From contig CAMTVY010000006.1 of NCBI GenBank assembly GCA_947085325.1, forward strand, positions 1-64,000: a stretch of DNA of 64,000 nucleotides. Reading direction: 5' to 3'. The notes beneath the pieces are model-generated. The model was not told the origin of the DNA. It saw only the letters and a list, made by a program, of their open reading frames with translations, and did no database searches. Made by a program: the position numbers and the translations under genes. This DNA is from JAQBXX01 sp947085325 (GTDB lineage: Bacteria > Pseudomonadota > Gammaproteobacteria > SURF-13). Positions 1 to 8,718 of the stretch are shown piece after piece (position 1 is the first letter of the stretch; each line of letters opens with the position of its first letter).

Positions 1-1006
1 AAAGCGCGCTGCGCCTGCCGGGCGGCAGCGGGATGATTTTCACGATGTAGGGGCTCTCGATGCGCCGCCCTATCCACTCCTCGCGCATGAAGTAATCGAC
101 AAACGCGGCATCGTCCGCAAAGCGGGGGTTGGGAAACTTCAGCGCCACGGCGTGTTGATTTTCGGTATCCTGCGCCGCGAACAAGGTGGACATGCGCCCG
201 TGATGCAGGCGCTCGCCGATGAGAAAGCCATCCACCACGTCGCCCGTCCTGGGCAGCGGACGAATGGGAAGCGCGGTGACGTTTGCACCGATATCGGCGA
301 CCGTCTCGTGCGGCAGTTGCATGACCCGCATGACGCAGGCGCTGACGTTGTCCGTGCTGCCTTTTTCCAGTGCCTGTTGCGTGAGGCTTTCGGCGATTTC
401 CTGCGCGCTTTGTGTTTCGTCCTTCAGAATTGCGGCGAGTGTTTCAGAAGGCAGAATTTCGTGCACGCCGTCGCTGGTGATGAGAAACGTATCGCCCTGC
501 ATCAGCTCGTTGCTTGCAACGTCGGCGTTGAGCACGACATCCAGGCCGCAGGCGCGGGTGACGACGGAACCGATATCGGCGTGAGAGCGCCTGTGGTCAA
601 CGGTCAACTGCGTGAGTTGTTGATTGCGATGGAGCCAGACGCGGGTATCGCCCACATGCGCCAGCGCCCAGCGGCGATTGCGCAGCACCAGCGCGGAGAG
701 CGTGGTGGCGCGGCCCACCGGTACTCCCGCCAATACGGCGCTGTTGACCGCAGCGAAGCAATCCTTCAGCGCCCGCTCCACGCCCCATGTCTCCGGCGTG
801 GCGTAGTACGAGTCGCGCAACGTTGTAATGGCGCAGTCCGAGGCCTCCGCGCCGCCCGGCATGCCGCCGACCCCGTCGGCCACCGCGATCAGCGCGCCGT
901 AATCGAGATAGTGCCCGGTACTCGGTGTAATAACGAGGCAGCGATCTTCATTGGCCTTGCGCCTTCCCTGCTGTGAAGAGTAACCGGCATCCAGTGACAG
1001 GCTCAT
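1..1006 (-). CDS. PP2C phosphatase / Ser-Thr kinase fusion (3' end cut by window)
   Basis: Seen: the first ~235 residues form a PP2C-type phosphatase domain with the metal-binding motifs NEDR (19-22) and ADGVGG (43-48), then SDGVHE and TDNVS. A protein kinase domain begins near residue 255, with a glycine-rich loop region and the ATP-binding lysine in VALKFP (Lys290), and runs off the window edge, so catalytic-loop residues are not visible. Start is ATG at 1004-1006, 6 nt after the narK stop, which makes it the last visible gene of the nirB-nirD-nasA-narK operon. Known: such fusions occur beside nitrate assimilation genes in other proteobacteria. Inference: cytoplasmic signalling protein tuning nitrate uptake or reduction; its substrate is unknown. 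Domain assignment is secure, role speculative. Confidence 0.85.
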   Translation of the reverse strand, partial: MSLSLDAGYSSQQGRRKANEDRCLVITPSTGHYLDYGALIAVADGVGGMPGGAEASDCAITTLRDSYYATPETWGVERALKDCFAAVNSAVLAGVPVGRATTLSALVLRNRRWALAHVGDTRVWLHRNQQLTQLTVDHRRSHADIGSVVTRACGLDVVLNADVASNELMQGDTFLITSDGVHEILPSETLAAILKDETQSAQEIAESLTQQALEKGSTDNVSACVMRVMQLPHETVADIGANVTALPIRPLPRTGDVVDGFLIGERLHHGRMSTLFAAQDTENQHAVALKFPNPRFADDAAFVDYFMREEWIGRRIESPYIVKIIPLPPGRRSAL

Positions 1007-1012
1007 GCGCTA

Positions 1013-2299
1013 TTATACTTTGGCGGTAGTGACCGTGGATGCTCCCCACGTCGTGCGCCAGCGTGACTTCACCCAGACCAGGCCGATCAGGCCCAGCAGC
1101 GCCAATCCTGCAAATAGCCAAAAGCCTGCGGCGAAATCACCCGTTGCCCCCTTCGACCAGCCCAGCGCCTTGGCGAGGAAAAATCCGCCCACGCCGCCTG
1201 CGGCACCGACCAGACCGGTCACAATGCCCATTTCACGCCGGAAGCGCAGCGGCACCAACTGGAATACCGAGCCGTTCCCCATGCCCAGCGCTACCGCGCC
1301 GACAAAGAAGATCAGCACTGCCAGCCAGGCGATCGCAGGCAGCTCGAAGAAGCTCCAACCCGCCGCTTTGATATTAGGGGCAAGGCTTGCAGCAGGCATC
1401 GGGCCTTCAGGCATAAAGGCGATGCAGATGTAGGCCAATGCCACCACGACAAACAATATTTGCAATGAGCGAATGCCGCCTATGCGGTCTGCGAGCCAGC
1501 CGCCTAGCGGGCGGAACATCGAACCGGCAAAGACCACGATGGCCGCCATCATGCCTGCCGCAATGCCCGAGGCGTGATACCAGGTGGAGAAATACAGCGG
1601 CAATGCATTAGCCAGGCCGACAAATCCGCCGAAGGTGATGGAGTAGAAAAACATGAACCACCAGGTGTCGGGGTCGCTCAGCACCAAACCGTAGTTTTTC
1701 AAGGTCACCGGTGCGCGCTCGTCCGGCGCGTCCTTGGCCATGATGCTATACAGTATAAATACCAGCAGCACCGGAATCAGCAGAAAGCCGAATACGTTCT
1801 GCCAGCCGAAGGTCTCGGCGAACCAGGGTACCAGCAACGCAGCGAGCACCACCCCGCTATTGCCCGCGCCGGCGATGCCGAGCACGATGCCCTGATAATG
1901 CGGCGGATACCAGCGGCTGGCCTGCGGAATGGCTACCGCGAAGCTCGCCCCGGCAAAACCGAGCAGCACGCCGAATACCTGCACTTCAAACTTGCTGTCC
2001 AGCCCGAACAGCCAGGCCCAGGCCAATGCCAGCATCACGATCAACTGCCCCAACTGCCCGGCGCGTTTGGGGCCGATATGATCCGCCAGCAGGCCCATGG
2101 GCACACGCAACAGGGCGCCTGCCAGAATAGGCACCGCCACCAAGCCGAATTTTTCTTCGATGCTGAGGCCAAGATTGGCGGTGAGGTAGACGGCGAGCGG
2201 CCCCAGCACCACCCACACCATGAAGCTCACGTCAAAATACAAAAATGCCGACAGCAACGTGGGCCAATGTCCAGTTTGCAGGAATTTCCGGGTATTCAT
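1013..2299 (-). CDS. narK: Nitrate/nitrite transporter, MFS family (NarK/NasA type)
   Basis: Inner-membrane transporter of 428 residues with about 12 hydrophobic segments, the usual length of NarK1-type proteins. Diagnostic glycine-rich nitrate signatures are visible: GAGNSGVVLA near residue 145 and GGFVGLANALP in the second half, plus the MFS loop motif GLLADHIGPKRAG near residue 70. It lies 3 nt downstream of nasA and upstream of the PP2C/kinase gene, so it is co-transcribed with the assimilatory reductases. In this context it most likely imports nitrate for assimilation rather than exchanging nitrate and nitrite during respiration. The exact transport mode cannot be read from sequence. Confidence 0.93.
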   Translation of the reverse strand: MNTRKFLQTGHWPTLLSAFLYFDVSFMVWVVLGPLAVYLTANLGLSIEEKFGLVAVPILAGALLRVPMGLLADHIGPKRAGQLGQLIVMLALAWAWLFGLDSKFEVQVFGVLLGFAGASFAVAIPQASRWYPPHYQGIVLGIAGAGNSGVVLAALLVPWFAETFGWQNVFGFLLIPVLLVFILYSIMAKDAPDERAPVTLKNYGLVLSDPDTWWFMFFYSITFGGFVGLANALPLYFSTWYHASGIAAGMMAAIVVFAGSMFRPLGGWLADRIGGIRSLQILFVVVALAYICIAFMPEGPMPAASLAPNIKAAGWSFFELPAIAWLAVLIFFVGAVALGMGNGSVFQLVPLRFRREMGIVTGLVGAAGGVGGFFLAKALGWSKGATGDFAAGFWLFAGLALLGLIGLVWVKSRWRTTWGASTVTTAKV

Positions 2300-2302
2300 G
2301 GG

Positions 2303-5047
2303 CTACAACTCCAGTGTGGGTGGGATAACATGTTTGGCACCGGCAACCTGCTGCACGGTCTGCGCAAGCAGGGCTTTCAACTCGGGGATACAGGAACCGC
2401 AATTGGTGCCCGCCTTCAGCCTGTTGCCGATGGCCTCGGCCGTGCGCAGGCCGTCGCGCTGTATGGCCTGGACGATCGTATTGCGGCCCACATTGAAGCA
2501 GGCGCACACGACAGGCCCGGTGTCTTCGGCGAGCGTGGCGCGTGCGGCCAGCAGGTTGCCGCGCTCCTGCGCAGAAAGCGCATCGGGTTTGGCAAACAGG
2601 CCCATGAGCCACGAGCGTGAAGGCAACTCCGGGGTGGGTGCCACAAACAGGCAGCTCTCGATGTGGCGGTTGAGCAGGCGCGCGCCGCGGTAACGCTGTG
2701 CGCCACTATCGAGGTAATCGATCCACTCGACTTTGTCATCGGCGTGATCCTTGGGCATGCACAGCACCTCACGCGCCCACACCGACCAGTCTTGCGGCAA
2801 CTGCTCGCCTGCCAGTTCGTAGCGCCACAGCCCCTGCCCTTTCGCGCGCACCCAGTAACGCGCATCGCTGACGGGCAGTTCGCGACGTGACAACAGAAAT
2901 CCATGCCATGCCGGGCGGTAAGGCGTGACACGCACCGGGGTATGTTTTGACTCCGGCTGCCCCGAGATGGGATCCACCACCGGATTTACCAGCGCATCGA
3001 CGCGCGCCTGGCGTGCAAACTGGTTTGTCCAGTGCATGGGCACAAACACACTGCCCTTTTGTTGCGTGGGTGTCAGCAGCGCACGTACGATCACTTCGCC
3101 CCGGCTACTGGCGACGGTGGTCAGCTCGTTGTGTTGCACACCGAGTGCAGCCGCATCGTCCGGATTCAGTTCCGCACACGGCTCGTAGCTGTGATTCGAC
3201 AAGCGGGGAGATTTTCCGGTGCGTGTCAGCGTGTGCCAGTGATCACGCATCCGTCCGGTGTTGAGCACCAGAGGAAACTCGGCATCGGGCGGCACCTGCG
3301 GCGCGCGCGGCTGCACGGCAATAAAGCGTGCCTTTTTGTTTGCGGTAGTAAAACGCCCATCGCCAAACAGGCGGGCGGTGCCCTGCACTTCGCCGTTTCT
3401 GCTGCGCACCACTGGCCACTGCATCGGTTGCAGGGCGTCATACGCCGCAACCGTATTGAAGCACAGGCCGGAGATGTCGAATGCGCGTTCGCCGTTGTTT
3501 TCAAAGCCTGACAAGGCCGCGTGCTCGAAAAAAACATCGGCGCCGTGGCTGTAGCGAAATGCTTCACGATAGCCGAGACGTTTTGCGACCTCACAGATGA
3601 TCCACCAGTCAGGCCGTGCCTCCCCGGGTGAGGGTAAAAAGGCACGCTGTCGCGAGATGCGCCGTTCCGAATTGGTAACGGTGCCGTCTTTCTCGCCCCA
3701 GGCCTGGGCCGGTAGCAGCACGTGCGCCAGTGCCGTGGTGTCGGTATGGCGTACGCAGTCGGAAACCACCACCAACTCACACCGCTTGAGCGCATCGCGC
3801 ACCGCGTCGGCATCCGGCATGCTGTCTACCGGGTTGGTGGCCATGATCCAGATTGCCTTGATACGCCCCTCGCCCACGGCACGGAACATGTCCACTGCCT
3901 TCAAGCCGGGCTTGTCCGCCATGCGCGGTGCCTGCCAAAAACGCTGCACGCGGTCACGGTGCACGGGGTTTTCCAGTTCCATGTGCGCCGCCAACTGGTT
4001 GGCCATGCCGCCGACTTCGCGCCCACCCATGGCATTGGGCTGCCCGGTGAATGAAAGCGGGCCCATGCCCGGCCTGCCGATGCGGCCCGTCAGGAGATGA
4101 CAGTTGATGATGGCGTTGACCTTGTCGGTACCGCTGGAGGACTGATTGATACCCTGGGAATAGACGGTGACTGCCTTTTCAGTACTCGCAAACAGCTCAA
4201 AAAAGCGCGTGACGTCATCGACGCTCAGATTGCATTTTTCCGCGACCGTAACCGCATCTTCTGCGCTGGCGCGCGCCGCATGCAGCGCTGGCTCCAACCC
4301 TTCGGTGTGGGCCTTAAGGTAATCGCTCCGGCCATGGCCGTGCGTATGCAGATACTGCAACAGGCCATTGAACAGCACGGCATCCGTGCCGGGTTTTACG
4401 GCAAGATGCAGATCGGCGCCGTCACAGGTCGATGTCCGGCGCGGGTCTATCACCATCATTTTCCGGGTGGGATGTTGCCGCCTGGCTTCCGCCGTGCGCT
4501 GGAACAACACCGGATGACACCAGGCGGCGTTAGAGCCCACCAGCACAACCAGCTCGGCCTGCTCCAGGTCTTCATAGCATCCGGGCACGGTATCGCTGCC
4601 GAAGGCGCGCTTGTGGCCGGCGACGCTCGACGCCATGCACAGGCGCGAATTGGTATCGATGTTGGCGGAGCCGATAAAACCCTTCATCAGTTTGTTGGCA
4701 ACATAATAGTCTTCGGTCAGCAGTTGTCCGGAGACATAAAACGCCACGGCATCGGGACCATGCTCGGCAATGGTGCGCAGGAACTGCTGCGCGACGACGT
4801 TGAGCGCCGTATCCCACGCACAGCGTATACCCTCGACCTCCGGGTACAGCAGACGGTCGTCCAGCGCCAGGGTTTCGGCCAGCGCAGCACCCTTGGAGCA
4901 CAACCGCCCGTGATTGGCGGGATGTGCGGCGTCACCGCTGATGCGCACGGTTTCGGGAGCACTGCCGGTAGCGACAATACCGCAACCCACGCCACAGTAC
5001 GGGCAGGTGGTTTTGACGCCCGTTTCCAGCACGGAGGTTTCAGGCAT
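2303..5047 (-). CDS. nasA: Assimilatory nitrate reductase catalytic subunit with C-terminal BFD [2Fe-2S] domain
   Basis: Reduces nitrate to nitrite in the cytoplasm using bis-MGD molybdenum cofactor. Seen: N-terminal 4Fe-4S ligands Cys15, Cys18, Cys22 and Cys50 (CPYCGVGCG, GRLCSKG), a full molybdopterin oxidoreductase domain, a molydopterin dinucleotide-binding domain, and at the C-terminus a BFD-like [2Fe-2S] domain (CACFNVGRN then GTNCGSC), as in Klebsiella NasA. I chose ATG 5047, which overlaps the nirD stop in ATGCCTGA (8 nt) and gives the family-like N-terminus; an in-frame TTG at 5080 is the alternative. No separate NasC-type electron-transfer subunit is visible, so the electron donor is unidentified. 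mobA, mobB and moeA, which make and insert its cofactor, lie divergently upstream of the operon. Confidence 0.95.
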   Translation of the reverse strand: MPETSVLETGVKTTCPYCGVGCGIVATGSAPETVRISGDAAHPANHGRLCSKGAALAETLALDDRLLYPEVEGIRCAWDTALNVVAQQFLRTIAEHGPDAVAFYVSGQLLTEDYYVANKLMKGFIGSANIDTNSRLCMASSVAGHKRAFGSDTVPGCYEDLEQAELVVLVGSNAAWCHPVLFQRTAEARRQHPTRKMMVIDPRRTSTCDGADLHLAVKPGTDAVLFNGLLQYLHTHGHGRSDYLKAHTEGLEPALHAARASAEDAVTVAEKCNLSVDDVTRFFELFASTEKAVTVYSQGINQSSSGTDKVNAIINCHLLTGRIGRPGMGPLSFTGQPNAMGGREVGGMANQLAAHMELENPVHRDRVQRFWQAPRMADKPGLKAVDMFRAVGEGRIKAIWIMATNPVDSMPDADAVRDALKRCELVVVSDCVRHTDTTALAHVLLPAQAWGEKDGTVTNSERRISRQRAFLPSPGEARPDWWIICEVAKRLGYREAFRYSHGADVFFEHAALSGFENNGERAFDISGLCFNTVAAYDALQPMQWPVVRSRNGEVQGTARLFGDGRFTTANKKARFIAVQPRAPQVPPDAEFPLVLNTGRMRDHWHTLTRTGKSPRLSNHSYEPCAELNPDDAAALGVQHNELTTVASSRGEVIVRALLTPTQQKGSVFVPMHWTNQFARQARVDALVNPVVDPISGQPESKHTPVRVTPYRPAWHGFLLSRRELPVSDARYWVRAKGQGLWRYELAGEQLPQDWSVWAREVLCMPKDHADDKVEWIDYLDSGAQRYRGARLLNRHIESCLFVAPTPELPSRSWLMGLFAKPDALSAQERGNLLAARATLAEDTGPVVCACFNVGRNTIVQAIQRDGLRTAEAIGNRLKAGTNCGSCIPELKALLAQTVQQVAGAKHVIPPTLEL

Positions 5048-5387
5048 GCTGCAACGCGATACTGATGATGGTGTGTTCAACCTTCACGGGATAGCAGGCG
5101 GTCTGGCCCTGATCCGGCGCAGCGGCTGTACCGTCGTTCAGCTCGATAATCCAGTTGTGCAACGGGCAGGTGACGCGGGTGCCGTGCACGATGCCTTGTG
5201 ACAGCGGGCCGCCTTTGTGCGGACAGGCATCACGCAAGGCAAACACCTGGTCGCCTGCGGTGCGAAACAGTGCGATATCGCCTTGCGCGGTGCGTATGAC
5301 GCGCGAACCCAGCCGCGGGATGTCGTCGAGCTGCCCGACTTCGACCCACTGCGATTCGTGCTCCATAGAGGTGGTTGGCGTGTGCAT
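5040..5387 (-). CDS. nirD: Nitrite reductase small subunit NirD (Rieske-type)
   Basis: 115-residue small subunit of cytoplasmic NADH-nitrite reductase, the normal NirD length. It keeps the Rieske [2Fe-2S] ligands: Cys-X-His in CPHKGGPL and Cys-X2-His in CPLHNW. Some NirD proteins have lost these, so this one probably binds a cluster. Its start overlaps the nirB stop by one base (TAATG), and its stop overlaps the nasA start, indicating translational coupling along the operon. Confidence 0.95.
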   Translation of the reverse strand: MHTPTTSMEHESQWVEVGQLDDIPRLGSRVIRTAQGDIALFRTAGDQVFALRDACPHKGGPLSQGIVHGTRVTCPLHNWIIELNDGTAAAPDQGQTACYPVKVEHTIISIALQHA

Positions 5388-7828
5388 TACATCACCTGCT
5401 TCAATGGTATATATTCATGCCGATCGACCTCGCCTTGCGCGCGCCCGGCCCACGGGTCAATCTGGGCATATTTTTGCGACTCGATAAAGCGCTGATACAA
5501 ATCCCCGCGACCTTGCGCATCTTCCACCACGCGCTGCTTGACGTAAGCGAGCCCGACACGCTCTATCCACGGCGCGGTACGATCCAGATAACGCGCCTCC
5601 TCGCGATAAAGCTGGATAAAGGCACAGCAGTATTCTTCCACCTCATCTTCCGTCGTCACCTTGCACAGCAGATCGGTCGGACGTATCTTCACGCCGCCGT
5701 TACCGCCGACGTGCAACTCCCAACCTGAATCGACTGCAACGATGCCGAAATCCTTGATCGTGGCCTCGGCGCAGTTGCGCGGACAGCCCGACACCGCCAT
5801 CTTGAATTTGTGCGGCATCCACGAGCCCCAGGTTCGATGCTCAAGACGCACGCCCATCGCGGTGGAGTCCTGCACACCGAAACGGCACCATTCCTTGCCG
5901 ACGCAGGTCTTCACGGTGCGCAGCGCCTTGCCGTAGGCGTGACCGGACACCAGCCCACCCTTGTTGAGCTCGCCCCACACCGCAGGCAGGTCTTCCTTTT
6001 TTACGCCCAGCAAATCGATGCGCTGCCCACCGGTGACCTTGACGGTGGGAATATTGAACTTGTCCACGACATCGGCAATGGTGCGCAGCTCACTTGCCGT
6101 GGTCACGCCGCCCCACATGCGCGGCACCACGGAATAGGTGCCGTCTTTTTGTATGTTGGCGTGCACGCGCTCATTGATAAAGCGCGACTGCGGATCGTCC
6201 TGATATTCGCCCGGCCAGGCGCACAGCAGATAATAGTTGAGCGCGGGACGGCACGAATGGCAGCCGTCCGACGTGCCCCACTCGAAATGCCGCATCACCT
6301 CACGGATGGTGAGCATATGCTGTTCGCGTATCACCTTGCGCACCTCGTCGTGCGTATGATCGGTGCATTTGCATACCGGCTTTTCCTTCGGTGCTGCGCT
6401 GTAGCCGCCGCCCAGCACCGATGCCATGATCTGCTCGACCAGCCCGGTACATGAGCCGCACGAAGATGACGCCTTGGTGTGTGCGCGCACCTCTTCCAGC
6501 GTAAACAGCCCCTTTTCGCTGATGGCCTTGACGATGGTGCCCTTGCATACGCCGTTGCAGCCGCATACCTCCATGGCATCATTCATGGCGGCGGCCTTGT
6601 TCTGGCCGCCATGGCCGGCGTCACCGAGATGTGCCTGACCAAACATGAGCTGGTCACGGAAGGCGCCAATGTCCGTACCGTCGCGCATCAACTGGAAATA
6701 CCATGCGCCATCAACGGTATCGCCATACATCACCGCGCCCTGAATGCGGTTGTCGCGGATCACCAGCTTTTTGTAGGTACCCTGGGAGGCATCCTTGAGC
6801 ACAATCTCTTCGCTATGTTCGTCGCCGGTGAAATCACCGGCAGAGAATAAATCGATGCCCGTGACCTTGAGCTTGGTGGAAGTGACCGAGCCCTCGTAGC
6901 GCGCATAACCGAGATGGGCAAGATGATTGGCGCACACCTTGGCCTGCTCGAACAGCGGCGCGACCAGGCCGTAGCTCTGGCCACGGTGCTGCACACACTC
7001 GCCTACGGCGTAGATGGCAGGATCGTACGTTTGCATCGTGTCACTCACCACGATGCCGCGCTCGCAATGGATGCCCGCCTTTTTCGCCAACTCCATATTG
7101 GGCCGGATGCCCACCGCCATCACCACCAGATCGGCATACAACTCGCTGCCATCCTTGAAGCGCACGCCACGCACACGCTCCTCGCCCAGAATTTCGACGG
7201 TTTGGGCGGGCATGTGGAAATGCATGCCGCGTTGCTCCAGCGACTTGCGCAGCAGCAGCCCGGCGCTCTGATCCAGTTGACGCTCCATCAGGGTTGCGTT
7301 GATATGCACCACGGTGACGCTCATGCCCTGGCGCATCAGCCCGTTCGCCGCCTCCAGACCGAGCAAGCCACCGCCGATCACGACCGCGTGCCGGTACTCT
7401 TTTGCCGCAGCCGTCATCAACTGCACATCGTGGATATCACGGAAGGTCACCACGCCCGGCAGGTCATGCCCCGGCACCGGAATCATGAACGGGTTGGAGC
7501 CGGTGGCGAGCAACAGCCGGTCATACTGCTCTATCGTACCGTCTGCTGCGCGCACCCGATGCTGGCGGCGGTCTATCTCTACAACGTTCTTGCCTGCGTG
7601 CAGTGTGATTCCATGCTCCGTGTACCAAGGCCTGTCGTTTAACATGATCTCAGACAGGGTTTTCTCGCCTGCCAGCACCGGTGACAGCAGAATGCGGTTA
7701 TAGTTACCATAGGGCTCGGCGCCGAAGACGGTAATCTCGTACTTGTCCGGCGCGAGTTTGAGCACCTCTTCCAGCGTACGTACGCCCGCCATGCCGTTTC
7801 CGATCAGTACCAGTTTCTCTTTGATCAT
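5387..7828 (-). CDS. nirB: NADH-dependent nitrite reductase large subunit NirB
   Basis: Reduces nitrite to ammonium, completing nitrate assimilation with NasA. Seen in order: FAD-binding Rossmann motif (IGNGMAGVRTLEE), a second NAD(P)-binding motif (VVIGGGLLGLEAA) near residue 145, BFD-like [2Fe-2S] cysteines (CGCNGVCKG, CGSCTGLV), a ferredoxin-like half domain, and the sulfite/nitrite reductase siroheme-4Fe4S domain with CVGKEWC and CPRNC. Length 813 residues is typical. ATG 7828 is preferred over an upstream start at 7861 because AAGGTG lies about 10 nt before it and the protein then starts at the conserved Rossmann strand. First gene of the operon, about 25 nt downstream of the predicted sigma-54 transcription start. 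Confidence 0.96.
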   Translation of the reverse strand: MIKEKLVLIGNGMAGVRTLEEVLKLAPDKYEITVFGAEPYGNYNRILLSPVLAGEKTLSEIMLNDRPWYTEHGITLHAGKNVVEIDRRQHRVRAADGTIEQYDRLLLATGSNPFMIPVPGHDLPGVVTFRDIHDVQLMTAAAKEYRHAVVIGGGLLGLEAANGLMRQGMSVTVVHINATLMERQLDQSAGLLLRKSLEQRGMHFHMPAQTVEILGEERVRGVRFKDGSELYADLVVMAVGIRPNMELAKKAGIHCERGIVVSDTMQTYDPAIYAVGECVQHRGQSYGLVAPLFEQAKVCANHLAHLGYARYEGSVTSTKLKVTGIDLFSAGDFTGDEHSEEIVLKDASQGTYKKLVIRDNRIQGAVMYGDTVDGAWYFQLMRDGTDIGAFRDQLMFGQAHLGDAGHGGQNKAAAMNDAMEVCGCNGVCKGTIVKAISEKGLFTLEEVRAHTKASSSCGSCTGLVEQIMASVLGGGYSAAPKEKPVCKCTDHTHDEVRKVIREQHMLTIREVMRHFEWGTSDGCHSCRPALNYYLLCAWPGEYQDDPQSRFINERVHANIQKDGTYSVVPRMWGGVTTASELRTIADVVDKFNIPTVKVTGGQRIDLLGVKKEDLPAVWGELNKGGLVSGHAYGKALRTVKTCVGKEWCRFGVQDSTAMGVRLEHRTWGSWMPHKFKMAVSGCPRNCAEATIKDFGIVAVDSGWELHVGGNGGVKIRPTDLLCKVTTEDEVEEYCCAFIQLYREEARYLDRTAPWIERVGLAYVKQRVVEDAQGRGDLYQRFIESQKYAQIDPWAGRAQGEVDRHEYIPLKQVM

Positions 7829-7863
7829 GATTGCAGCACCTTGAATACAGTTAAGAGCCATTC

Positions 7864-7880
7864 AGCAAGTTGCAGGCCAA
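7864..7880 (-). promoter_or_regulatory. Sigma-54 (-24/-12) promoter of the nirB operon
   Basis: Reading the minus strand, this 17-bp stretch is TTGGCCTGCAACTTGCT. It matches the RpoN consensus YTGGCACGRNNNTTGCW at all but three fixed positions, with the essential GG and GC pairs separated by exactly 10 nt. Predicted start point is near 7853, about 25 nt before the nirB ATG. This fits nitrogen-regulated transcription by NtrC or a NasT-like activator. Confidence 0.75.
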
Positions 7881-7963
7881 TTGCCTTTTTATCTCGTATC
7901 TTGTTGTTATCTATTAACTTTTCCGGGAAGTGGCGGCAGTAGACCGACTGGCGGCAGGAAATA

Positions 7964-8024
7964 TGCACCAAATACATACAGCTGCATCGCGTGATTCCCG
8001 CAATTGGTGCACAACTGCGTGCAC
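7964..8024. promoter_or_regulatory. Cluster of NtrC-like half-sites (candidate enhancer)
   Basis: TGCACCAA at 7964-7971 and its exact inverse TTGGTGCA at 8004-8011 flank 32 bp; a further TGCAC-N6-GTGCA dyad lies at 8008-8023. NtrC sites resemble TGCACC-N5-GGTGCA (7 bp between TGCAC and GTGCA), so the compact dyad has a spacer one base short. The cluster is ~110-170 bp upstream of the predicted nirB start point, the usual enhancer distance for sigma-54. It lies in the 284-bp nirB-mobA gap, which otherwise shows no gene. Confidence 0.45.
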
Positions 8025-8112
8025 ATCTGTACGCATGCCGCGTGCTGATGCGGATTTTTTCAGGTGGTACGGCATTTGCTGTAGCAGATGTATGAATAGT
8101 GATAACGCATGC

Positions 8113-8718
8113 ATGCCACCCGTTACTGTGACAGCCGTTATTCTTGCGGGTGGCCAGGCACGACGCATGAACGGCGCCGATAAGGGACTGTGCAGTGTCG
8201 CAGGGCGTCCCCTGGTCGAGCATCTGCTGACGACGTTACGGGGCCAGGTCGATCACATCATGATCAGCGCCAATCGTAATCTTGCACACTATGCCGCCTA
8301 TGGCGTCAAAGTCGTTACCGACGACAGCGCAGCAGCGCAAGGGCCCCTGGCCGGCATACACCGCGCCCTCCGCTGCGCCGAAGCCGGGTATGTGCTCAGC
8401 GTACCGTGCGATACGCCTTGCCTGCCGCCTGATCTGACCCGGCGCATGGTGGCGGCAATGCTTGAGCAGCAGGCAGCCGTTTGTGTCGCGTACGATGGAA
8501 CACGTCTGCAACCTGTTATCGCCCTGCTGCACCACACACTGGCAGTTGATTTGGGTCATTATCTTGATACGGGAAATCGGAAAGTGATGGATTGGCTCCG
8601 GCGTCACAAGCAGGCCATTGCCGATTTCTCGGATCAACCCGAGGCATTCATAAACTTGAACACGCCCGCCGATTGCCGCAGACTGGAGTTGAGCCTCAAT
8701 ACTCCGGTCGCATGCTGA
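8113..8718 (+). CDS. mobA: Molybdenum cofactor guanylyltransferase MobA
   Basis: Transfers GMP from GTP to molybdopterin, giving the MGD form used by NasA. Seen: the N-terminal nucleotide-binding signature ILAGGQARRMNGADKGL, the central GPLAGIHRAL motif and VPCDTPCLP, over about 201 residues, the usual MobA length. Start is uncertain: ATG 8113 gives the family-like N-terminus, ATG 8092 adds seven residues, and neither has a clear Shine-Dalgarno sequence. It is divergent from the nitrate operon and leads a three-gene molybdenum cofactor operon; its stop overlaps the mobB start. Confidence 0.93.
   Translation: MPPVTVTAVILAGGQARRMNGADKGLCSVAGRPLVEHLLTTLRGQVDHIMISANRNLAHYAAYGVKVVTDDSAAAQGPLAGIHRALRCAEAGYVLSVPCDTPCLPPDLTRRMVAAMLEQQAAVCVAYDGTRLQPVIALLHHTLAVDLGHYLDTGNRKVMDWLRRHKQAIADFSDQPEAFINLNTPADCRRLELSLNTPVAC

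Noticed and set aside
1574..2620. 348-codon plus-strand frame opposite narK and nasA
   Set aside because: Antisense shadow in GC-rich DNA: His/Gln/Arg-rich, no domain, opposite two well-conserved genes.
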